DNA of 19,403 nucleotides from an uncultured Desulfuromonas sp. (GTDB lineage: Bacteria; Desulfobacterota; Desulfuromonadia; Desulfuromonadales; Trichloromonadaceae): positions 1-19,403 of the forward strand of contig CALJLX010000069.1 of NCBI GenBank assembly GCA_937982495.1, written 5' to 3'. The notes beneath the pieces were generated by a model that did no database searches, was not told where the DNA came from, and worked only from the letters and a program-made list of their open reading frames with translations. Position numbers and translations under genes: made by a program. Positions 1 through 5,813 of the stretch are shown here, in pieces (positions within the stretch are counted from its first letter, which is position 1; every line of letters begins with the position of its first letter).

Positions 1-46
1 CCTTCAAATTCTTACTGGTCGCGACGGCGCGAGGAGGTCGATAGTC

Positions 47-1027
47 ATGGGCAATACGGTTCATTTCAGCGAGCTTGGCTTGGTCAATACCCGGGAGCTG
101 TTTCAGAAAGCGGTCAAAGGCGGTTACGCCATTCCGGCCTATAACTTCAATAACCTTGAGCAGTTGCAGGCGATTGTCTTGGCCTGCGCGGAAACCTCCT
201 CGCCGGTCATCGTCCAGGTCAGCAAGGGCGCGCGCGATTACGCCAATCAGACGATGCTGCGCTACATGGCCCTGGGCGCGGTGCAAATGGCCCGCGAGCT
301 CGGCTCGAACATCCCCATTTGCCTGCATCTCGACCACGGCGATTCCTTCGAGCTGTGCAAATCCTGCGTCGATTCCGGTTTCTCTTCGGTCATGATCGAC
401 GGTTCCCACCTCTCCTACGAGGAGAATGTGGCCCTGACCCGGCGTGTGGTGGAATACGCCCACAAATACGACGTCAGCGTCGAGGGGGAGCTGGGCGTGC
501 TGGCCGGCATCGAGGACGAGGTGCAGGCCGATCATTCGACCTACACCAAGCCCGAGGAAGTGGAGGATTTCGTCAAGAAGACCGGGGTCGATTCCCTGGC
601 CATCTCCATCGGTACCAGCCACGGCGCCTACAAGTTCAAGCTCAAGGACGGGGAGGAAGTGCCCCCCCTGCGCTTCGACATCCTTGAAGAGGTCGAGCGG
701 CGCATCCCCGGTTTTCCCATTGTTCTGCACGGGGCATCGAGCGTGGTTCAGGAGTATGTCCAGCTGATCAATCAGTACGGCGGCAAGATGGACGGCGCCG
801 TCGGCGTTCCCGAGGAGCAGCTGCGCAAGGCCGCCGCCAGTGCCGTGTGCAAGATCAATATCGACTCGGACGGTCGCCTGGCCGTCACCGCCAAGGTGCG
901 TGAGTTTCTCGCCAAGAATCCCGGCGAGTTCGACCCTCGCAAGTACCTCGGCGCCGCCCGCAAGGAACTGATCGCCTTGATCAAGCACAAGAATCAGGCG
1001 GTACTTGGCAGCGCCGGCAAGGCCTGA
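47..1027 (+). CDS. fba: Class II fructose-bisphosphate aldolase
   Basis: Predicted cytosolic zinc-dependent aldolase that interconverts fructose 1,6-bisphosphate with dihydroxyacetone phosphate and glyceraldehyde 3-phosphate in glycolysis and gluconeogenesis. The 326-residue length fits the family. The expected active-site elements are visible: HLDHGDS at residues 94-100 (catalytic D96, zinc ligand H97), EGELG at 146-150, the zinc ligand H192 in GTSHGAYK, H228 in VLHGAS, and the phosphate/substrate region NIDSD at 271-275. The start is supported by a strong Shine-Dalgarno (gaggaggt, about 31-38) ahead of the ATG. The gene is probably monocistronic or the last gene of its operon, because an intrinsic terminator follows it at 1057-1088. 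The upstream promoter lies outside the window. I see nothing unusual in the sequence, and the assignment is secure. Confidence 0.95.
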   Translation: MGNTVHFSELGLVNTRELFQKAVKGGYAIPAYNFNNLEQLQAIVLACAETSSPVIVQVSKGARDYANQTMLRYMALGAVQMARELGSNIPICLHLDHGDSFELCKSCVDSGFSSVMIDGSHLSYEENVALTRRVVEYAHKYDVSVEGELGVLAGIEDEVQADHSTYTKPEEVEDFVKKTGVDSLAISIGTSHGAYKFKLKDGEEVPPLRFDILEEVERRIPGFPIVLHGASSVVQEYVQLINQYGGKMDGAVGVPEEQLRKAAASAVCKINIDSDGRLAVTAKVREFLAKNPGEFDPRKYLGAARKELIALIKHKNQAVLGSAGKA

Positions 1028-1056
1028 TCGAAAACCGTTTTTATGCAGAGTTTTTG

Positions 1057-1088
1057 GCGGGGCCATCCGGGGGGTGGTCCCGCTTTTT
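1057..1088 (+). terminator. Rho-independent terminator after the aldolase gene
   Basis: A 9-bp stem pairs gcggggcca (1057-1065) with tggtcccgc (1075-1083), with one G-T wobble and a 9-base loop. It is followed at once by TTTTT (1084-1088). It lies 30 bases past the aldolase stop codon and should separate aldolase transcription from the next gene. Confidence 0.75.
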
Positions 1089-1122
1089 CGTTGGCGCGAA
1101 CCGATTTTCGGCAGGGCGGCCA

Positions 1123-1152
1123 TTGCTTTGCCCGGGGGGGAGATGCTATTGT
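1123..1152 (+). promoter_or_regulatory. Possible sigma-70-type promoter for the EAL-HDOD gene
   Basis: A TTGCTT (1123-1128) and a TATTGT (1147-1152) are separated by 18 bases, just downstream of the aldolase terminator and about 60 bases before the EAL-HDOD start. Each box matches consensus only partly, so this is a candidate based on position and spacing. Confidence 0.3.
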
Positions 1153-1210
1153 TGGTCCAGTTTATCATCTATTGGTCGGACCTCCACGGAGCGCGGAGGG
1201 GGAGGGTACG

Positions 1211-2440
1211 ATGGAAGAGAACGACAAATGCCTGATCGGTCGGCAACCGATCCTCGACCGGCGGGAACAGGTCTGCGCCTACGAACTGCTGTTCCGTTCG
1301 CCGGGGGCGCTGACCGCCCGCATCGCTGACCATTCCCGGGCGACGGCACGAGTGATTCTCAATACCCTGACCGGTTTCGGGGTTCAGGAAATCCTCGGCG
1401 GGCAGCGTGGGTTCATCAATGTCGAGCAGGATCTGCTGATGAGCGAATCCCTCGAATTGCTCCCGCGCGACGCGGTCGGTATCGAGTTGCTGGAAGATCT
1501 GCTCGTCACCCCGGAACTGATCGCCCGCTGTCGGGATCTCAAGGAAAAAGGGTTTTACCTGATTCTCGACGATCATCAGTTCGATGCTCGTTTCGCTCCC
1601 CTTTATCCTCTCATCGATCTGGTCAAGGTCGATCTCTTCCTCACCCCCGTCGCCCAACTTGCGCCGATGATCCGCCAGCTGCGCGCCTATCCCTTTAAGC
1701 TCCTCGCCGAAAAGGTCGAAACCCGCGACGAGTTCAAGCAATGTTTCGACCTGGGTTTCGATCTGTTCCAGGGCTATTATTTCGCCAAACCCTCGATCAT
1801 GGAAAAACAGCGCATCGACGGCTCGGCGACCGCCCTGCTGAAGATGCTCCATCTGCTCATGGAAGACGCCGAGATTGAAGAACTGGAAGATTGTCTCAAA
1901 CATTGTCCCGGCATGACCTATTCCCTGCTGCTGCTGGTCAACTCGGTGGCCATGGGGACGCGCAAGAAGATCACCAGCGTCCGCCACGCCATGAGCCTGA
2001 TCGGTCGGCGGCAGCTCAAGCGCTGGATTCAGCTGGCCCTCTTCGCCTCCGCCGACGAACGCGGGCTGGAGAACCCCATGGTCGATATGGCGGCGGTGCG
2101 CGGCGGGATGATGGAGCAGTTGGCACGGATTCATCCCCAGACCCGAAAAATTCCCGAGATCGCCGATCAGGCCTTCATGGCCGGCATTCTCTCCCTGCTG
2201 GAGTGGATCTATGCCGTCTCCATGAAGACCGTGGTCAAAGATCTGAACCTCTCCGACGAGGTCGCCGAGGCCCTGCTCCAGCGCACGGGACTGCTGGGGA
2301 AGATGCTGCTCTGCGTCGAAGCCATGGAGCAGATGGATTTCAAAGGCGCCTGGCCGCAACTGGAGGCGCTCGGCTTTACCCCCGATCAGGTGCTCGACGC
2401 CCAGTGCAAATCCTATATGTGGAAGTCGGGGATGAGCTGA
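1211..2440 (+). CDS. EAL-HDOD two-domain signalling protein
   Basis: A 409-residue cytosolic regulator with an N-terminal EAL-type (cyclic-di-GMP phosphodiesterase fold) domain, about residues 8-200, and a C-terminal HDOD domain, about 205-395. In the EAL half I see E25 in YELL (the EAL position), N70, E92, D120/D121, K139-x-D141, EKVET at 168-172 and QGYYFAKP at 187-194. Many metal and substrate positions are therefore retained. However, the loop that normally reads DDFG reads DDHQFD, so catalysis is uncertain and c-di-GMP binding or a purely structural role is possible. HDOD domains are HD-like folds without the catalytic HD pair and usually act in signalling. The frame is open upstream to 1043, but I chose the ATG at 1211 because a ggagggggagg Shine-Dalgarno precedes it and the homologous region starts there. 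A probable terminator follows at 2504-2540. The domain call is strong, but the target is unknown. Confidence 0.88.
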   Translation: MEENDKCLIGRQPILDRREQVCAYELLFRSPGALTARIADHSRATARVILNTLTGFGVQEILGGQRGFINVEQDLLMSESLELLPRDAVGIELLEDLLVTPELIARCRDLKEKGFYLILDDHQFDARFAPLYPLIDLVKVDLFLTPVAQLAPMIRQLRAYPFKLLAEKVETRDEFKQCFDLGFDLFQGYYFAKPSIMEKQRIDGSATALLKMLHLLMEDAEIEELEDCLKHCPGMTYSLLLLVNSVAMGTRKKITSVRHAMSLIGRRQLKRWIQLALFASADERGLENPMVDMAAVRGGMMEQLARIHPQTRKIPEIADQAFMAGILSLLEWIYAVSMKTVVKDLNLSDEVAEALLQRTGLLGKMLLCVEAMEQMDFKGAWPQLEALGFTPDQVLDAQCKSYMWKSGMS

Positions 2441-2503
2441 TTTTTTTCCGCTCAGGGCACGAGTTTCCCGGCCATATCCGAAACGCGCATTTTGTTGCCC
2501 ACC

Positions 2504-2540
2504 GCCGCTCGCGGGTCACCCCCCCCGATGCGGCTTTTTT
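2504..2540 (+). terminator. Probable intrinsic terminator after the EAL-HDOD gene
   Basis: Outer arms gccgc (2504-2508) and gcggc (2530-2534) enclose an inner ggg/ccc pairing. TTTTTT (2535-2540) follows directly. The stem is imperfect, but the GC-rich hairpin plus T-run 65-100 bases after the stop codon is typical of an intrinsic terminator. Confidence 0.5.
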
Positions 2541-2595
2541 GTTTTCCCCTTCCTGCCCGGTCTCTCCGCGCGCGACAAATATGCAAGCACGGGAA

Positions 2596-2611
2596 TGGCA
2601 CGGGATTTGCT
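2596..2611 (+). promoter_or_regulatory. Sigma-54 (RpoN) promoter, -24/-12 type
   Basis: TGGCACGGGATTTGCT matches the RpoN consensus (TGGCAC, five bases, TTGCW). The invariant GG (2597-2598) and GC (2609-2610) are exactly ten bases apart. It lies upstream of and in the same orientation as the transporter gene at 2870. RpoN promoters require an AAA+ enhancer-binding activator. No such gene is in the window, and I could not identify a clear activator-binding palindrome upstream. Confidence 0.82.
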
Positions 2612-2784
2612 CTGCGTAACTGTTCGTAATTCCGACCCTCTCGGGTGTTTTTTTCGGAGACGGAAACCCTCGTTGAAGCGGCTTCTGTTCCGAATAAATT
2701 TTCTTGCGGGGGGTGTCGGTTTTTTGGATTCGCGGATCTTTGTCCCCGGGGTTTTGACGGAATCTTCGCGTTATGACGGTGGAG

Positions 2785-2809
2785 CCTCTTTTTTCTTGAA
2801 TAAAAGAGG
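2785..2809 (+). other. Perfect 8-bp hairpin in the transporter leader
   Basis: cctctttt (2785-2792) pairs perfectly with aaaagagg (2802-2809) across a 9-base loop, about 60 bases before the transporter start codon. No T-run follows, so it is unlikely to be a terminator. It could be an RNA stability or translation-control hairpin, or an operator. Its function is not shown by the sequence. Confidence 0.4.
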
Positions 2810-2869
2810 GTGGTCGTGAAAATGTGATTTGCCCGGCGCAAGATTCAACCCGGGGTTTCGGGAGGATGC

Positions 2870-4717
2870 ATGAGTTCCCTGGACGCGGCGGAAACCCTCT
2901 TGTCCATTCCCCTCTTTCGCGACTGTTCGCGGCAGGGCCTGGCGCGTCTCTTGCCGCATGTGGCCGAGCGGCGTCTTGCTCCGGACGAGGTTCTCCAGAC
3001 TTTTGGCGCCACGGCCGAGGCGACCTTTCTGATTCTGGAGGGGGAATTCGCGCTCGATCTCGGTTGCGGGCGCACGGCGCGCATTGACGGCGGCTTTCTC
3101 GGCGAGGAGGCGGGCATCGGCCTGGCCGACTATCAGGCCACCGCTACCGCCCTGGGGACGGCGCGGGTGCTGGTCATCCCCGGCGCCCCGCTGCGCAAAC
3201 TCGCCGAGGAAACCAAGTCGGTGCTTGTGGCATTACTCGAATCCCTGGCCGAGCGCGGTCAGGGTGGGCGGGTGCGGGAGCGGGCCGCAGCCGTCGCCGC
3301 TTCCGCTAAAGGCAAGGGCGATCCGTGGATCCTGAGTGGCTGGCTGCTGGCCACGGCGGTTCCTTTCGCCGTCTTCTTCCTGCTGCGGGATGCCCCGGAT
3401 ATCGCCGGTGTCCAAACCGCCTACCTGCTGGCGGTGGTCTCCTCGGCGGTGGTCATGTGGGTCTTTCGGCTGCTCCCCGATTTCGTTCCCGCGCTCTTCG
3501 CCGTCCTCGGCATCGTCCTGCTCAATCTGGCTCCGCCCGAGGTGGCCCTCGCCGGTTTCTCCTCCGACACCTTCTTCATGGCCCTGAGCATCTTCGCCCT
3601 GAGCGTCGTCACCACCACCTCCGGCTTCAGTTACCGGGTGCTGCTCTGGCTGCTGCGCCTGGGGCCACCCAACAAGATCTGGTACAACCTCAGTCTGTTC
3701 ATCGCCGGGGTGATCCTCACCCCCATCGTTCCCACCGCCAACGGCCGGGTGGCGATTGTCGCCCCCTTCTTCAACGATCTCGCGGGAACCCTGGGCAAGG
3801 ACTCCTGCGCCAACGAGAAACAGCGGCTGGCGGTCAGCGTCATTTCCGGCATCAGTTTGCTCTCCTCGGTCTTCATGAGTGCCAAGTCGATCAACTTCGT
3901 CATCTTCGGCTTCCTTCCCCTGCAGGAGCAGGCCCAGTTCCAGTGGGTCTACTGGCTCTACGCCGCCTCGGTCTGCGGAGTGGTGCTGACCCTGCTCTAT
4001 CTGCTCTTGGCCTGGCTGATCTTCCGCAATCCCAGCCGTCCGACCATGTCCCGGGAACTGATCGCCGACCAGTTGCGTATTCTCGGCCGGATGAAGAGCA
4101 GCGAGTGGGCGTCGTGCCTTGGCCTGCTGCTGATGCTGGCGGCGGTGCTGACCGTCTCGGTGCACGGCGTGGAGGTGCCCTGGATCACCTTCGCCATCAT
4201 GTATGTGCTCTTGATGTTCGGCTTTCTCGATGCCCGCGAGTTCCGCAAGAACATCGACTGGAGCTTTCTCGTCTATCTCGGCGCCCTCATCAGCCTGGTC
4301 GAGGCGATCCGCTACGTCGACGCCGACGCCTGGTTCACCAGCCAGTTCAGCTGGCTCACCGCCTACATGCGCGAAGACTTCAGCATCTTCATCCTGCTGT
4401 TGGCGGGAGCCATCTTCCTGGTGCGCCTGGCCTTGCCGATCAACGCCACGGTGGTGGTCTTCGCCACTTTCCTCATGCCTTCGGCGGTGGCGGTCGGCGT
4501 CAACCCCTGGCTGGTCGGTTTCGTCGTCCTGCTTTTGGGCGAAAGCTTCATCTGGCCCTTCCAATCCTCCTATTATCTGCAATTCGCTTCCATGACCGAG
4601 AAAACCTTGCCCATGGACAGCCCGCGCCTGACCCTCTTCCATGCCCTGCTGTGGCCGGCCAAGCTGCTCGCCATTTACGCATCCTTTCCCTTCTGGCACT
4701 ATCTGGGGATTCTATGA
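2870..4717 (+). CDS. SLC13/DASS-family carboxylate transporter with N-terminal cyclic-nucleotide-binding-like domain
   Basis: A 615-residue inner-membrane protein. Residues about 5-125 resemble a cyclic-nucleotide-binding fold (LFRDCSRQGLARLLPHV, then FLILEGEF at 53-60, then FLGEEAGIG at 76-84). The phosphate-contacting Arg-Ser/Thr of that cassette is not evident: the matching stretch reads DYQATATA, so ligand binding may be lost or altered. From about residue 155 on there are roughly 11-12 hydrophobic segments. The two pseudo-symmetric substrate/sodium hairpins typical of the DASS family appear as TPIVPTANGR (294-303) and LPINAT (522-527), although the canonical SNT triplets are replaced. 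Family members import di- or tricarboxylates or sulfate with sodium; the substrate here is unknown. The ATG follows a gggagg Shine-Dalgarno. A sigma-54 promoter lies about 260 bases upstream, and the stop codon overlaps the next start codon (ATGA), indicating translational coupling. Confidence 0.82.
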   Translation: MSSLDAAETLLSIPLFRDCSRQGLARLLPHVAERRLAPDEVLQTFGATAEATFLILEGEFALDLGCGRTARIDGGFLGEEAGIGLADYQATATALGTARVLVIPGAPLRKLAEETKSVLVALLESLAERGQGGRVRERAAAVAASAKGKGDPWILSGWLLATAVPFAVFFLLRDAPDIAGVQTAYLLAVVSSAVVMWVFRLLPDFVPALFAVLGIVLLNLAPPEVALAGFSSDTFFMALSIFALSVVTTTSGFSYRVLLWLLRLGPPNKIWYNLSLFIAGVILTPIVPTANGRVAIVAPFFNDLAGTLGKDSCANEKQRLAVSVISGISLLSSVFMSAKSINFVIFGFLPLQEQAQFQWVYWLYAASVCGVVLTLLYLLLAWLIFRNPSRPTMSRELIADQLRILGRMKSSEWASCLGLLLMLAAVLTVSVHGVEVPWITFAIMYVLLMFGFLDAREFRKNIDWSFLVYLGALISLVEAIRYVDADAWFTSQFSWLTAYMREDFSIFILLLAGAIFLVRLALPINATVVVFATFLMPSAVAVGVNPWLVGFVVLLLGESFIWPFQSSYYLQFASMTEKTLPMDSPRLTLFHALLWPAKLLAIYASFPFWHYLGIL

Positions 4718-5745
4718 GCCTGCGCCTGGGTATCCGTCTGGCCATGGCGGCCTTCTTTTTCGCCTGTTTCGGGGTGGTTTTCTATGTCGGCTGGCAGCGC
4801 CCCACCATCCTCGTGCTGCACAGCTACGACAAGGATTATGCCTGGACCCGCGAGGTCGACGCCGGATTCGCCCGGGTTCTCAAAGCCCAGAGCTGGGTGC
4901 GGGTCAACAGCTACTACATGAAGACCAAGGGGAGCAAGGACAAGGATTACCTGCGTCGCGCCGGGCTGGCGGCGCGACGCGCCGTCGACGCGGCGGCCCC
5001 CGACGTACTCATCGCCGTGGATGATCCCGCCCAGGATCTGGTCGCCCGTCACTACGTCGATCATCCCCGCCTGCGCATCGTCTTCGCCGGGGTCAACGGC
5101 GGCATCGAGGAGTACGGCTATCCCGGCGCGCAAAACGTGACCGGCATCCTCGAGCGCAAGCCCGCCGAGGCCATTGCCGAATGCCTGCGCTTTCTCGACC
5201 GCGACCGGAACCGGAAGGCACGGGTCATGCTGCTCTGCGACACCTCCTCCTCGGCGGTATCCGATGCCGAATATCTCGCCGACTGCGACTGGGAGGGACT
5301 CGAGTATCGCGGCGCGCGCCATGTCGACAGCTTCGCCGAATGGCAGGCGGCGGTTCTGGAGTTGGCTGGGCAGGTCGATTATCTGCTGGTGGGAGGTTAT
5401 CGCCAGTTGAGCAGCGCGGAAGATTATGGGAAAGTGGTCGCCGCCACGGAGGTCATGACCTGGACCGAGGCCCATGCCGCCATGCCGGTGGTCGGTATGA
5501 ACGTCTTCAATGCCGAGGATGGGGCCATGCTCGCCATCGGTGTTTCCCCCTTCGAACAGGGAGAAGTCGCTTCGGAGTTGGCGCTGACTCTTCTCGAAAC
5601 CGACCAGGCCGCCTCTGCTCTGCCGGTGCGACTTTCCAACCAGTATGTGATTGCCCTGCGCAAATCGGCCCTGGAGCGGCGTGGCTTGGAAGTGCCGCGT
5701 ATTTTTGAAGCGTTTGCCCGGGCCACCAATAACTATTTCGACTGA
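4714..5745 (+). CDS. Membrane-anchored periplasmic binding protein, ABC_sub_bind family
   Basis: A 343-residue protein with an N-terminal signal anchor (hydrophobic residues about 8-26) followed by a periplasmic-binding fold that starts TILVLHSYDKDYAW at 31-44. PDVLIAVDDPAQDLVA, RIVFAGVNGG and PVVGMNVFNAEDGAMLAIGVSP are typical strand-loop segments of the ABC_sub_bind/TrpX-like family. Such proteins usually feed ABC importers or the sensor halves of signalling proteins, yet no ABC permease or ATPase gene is nearby. The gene overlaps the transporter stop codon by four bases (ATGA), so the two are almost certainly co-expressed. The open frame extends far upstream, but only this ATG gives a sensible export signal. 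My inference is that it binds a small extracytoplasmic ligand, perhaps delivering it to, or sensing it for, the upstream transporter. The family call is moderately sure; the ligand is unknown. Confidence 0.78.
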   Translation: MSLRLGIRLAMAAFFFACFGVVFYVGWQRPTILVLHSYDKDYAWTREVDAGFARVLKAQSWVRVNSYYMKTKGSKDKDYLRRAGLAARRAVDAAAPDVLIAVDDPAQDLVARHYVDHPRLRIVFAGVNGGIEEYGYPGAQNVTGILERKPAEAIAECLRFLDRDRNRKARVMLLCDTSSSAVSDAEYLADCDWEGLEYRGARHVDSFAEWQAAVLELAGQVDYLLVGGYRQLSSAEDYGKVVAATEVMTWTEAHAAMPVVGMNVFNAEDGAMLAIGVSPFEQGEVASELALTLLETDQAASALPVRLSNQYVIALRKSALERRGLEVPRIFEAFARATNNYFD

Positions 5746-5755
5746 GGCGGAAAAA

Positions 5756-5790
5756 TCCCCCTTAATCCCCCTTTTCCAAAGGGGGACTTT
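5756..5790. repeat. Dispersed palindromic repeat unit (CCCCCTT / AAGGGGG type)
   Basis: A tandem of tccccctta then tccccctttt leads into aaaggggga. The second copy forms a 9-bp stem (5766-5774 with 5778-5786) and a 3-base loop. Read on the minus strand it encodes VPLWKRGIKGDF, a peptide I recall from many spurious predicted proteins in Geobacter-like genomes, consistent with a multi-copy intergenic element. It sits in the 68-base gap between the binding-protein gene and the FGE-fold gene and could attenuate read-through or stabilise the upstream mRNA. Confidence 0.65.
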
Positions 5791-5813
5791 CACCTTTCCG
5801 ACGGGATGAAACC

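Larger units (their letters stand above)
2441..2869. other. 429-base non-coding region with terminator, sigma-54 promoter and long leader
   Basis: No convincing gene lies here. In order it holds a probable terminator for the EAL-HDOD gene (2504-2540), a direct repeat of gcacggga at 2587-2594 and 2598-2605 (11-base period), a sigma-54 promoter (2596-2611), and a weak short hairpin with T-run near 2635-2654. An 8-bp hairpin follows (2785-2809), then a Shine-Dalgarno (gggagg, about 2860-2865) ahead of the transporter ATG at 2870. With initiation about 12 bases past the -12 box, the leader would be about 250 bases. The short open frames inside lack coding character. Confidence 0.7.

Noticed and set aside
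1043..1210. N-terminal extension of the EAL-HDOD protein
   Set aside because: The extra 56 codons overlap the aldolase terminator and candidate promoter, while the ATG at 1211 has a strong Shine-Dalgarno and begins the conserved region.
2595..2819. 74-codon frame in the transporter leader
   Set aside because: Its ATG lies inside the sigma-54 promoter element, upstream of the expected transcription start, and it has no Shine-Dalgarno or recognisable domain.
3233..4699. 488-codon open frame on the minus strand opposite the transporter
   Set aside because: Composition is low-complexity (His, Gln, Glu, Asp, Gly) as expected for the reverse complement of a membrane-protein gene; the plus-strand frame is the real one.
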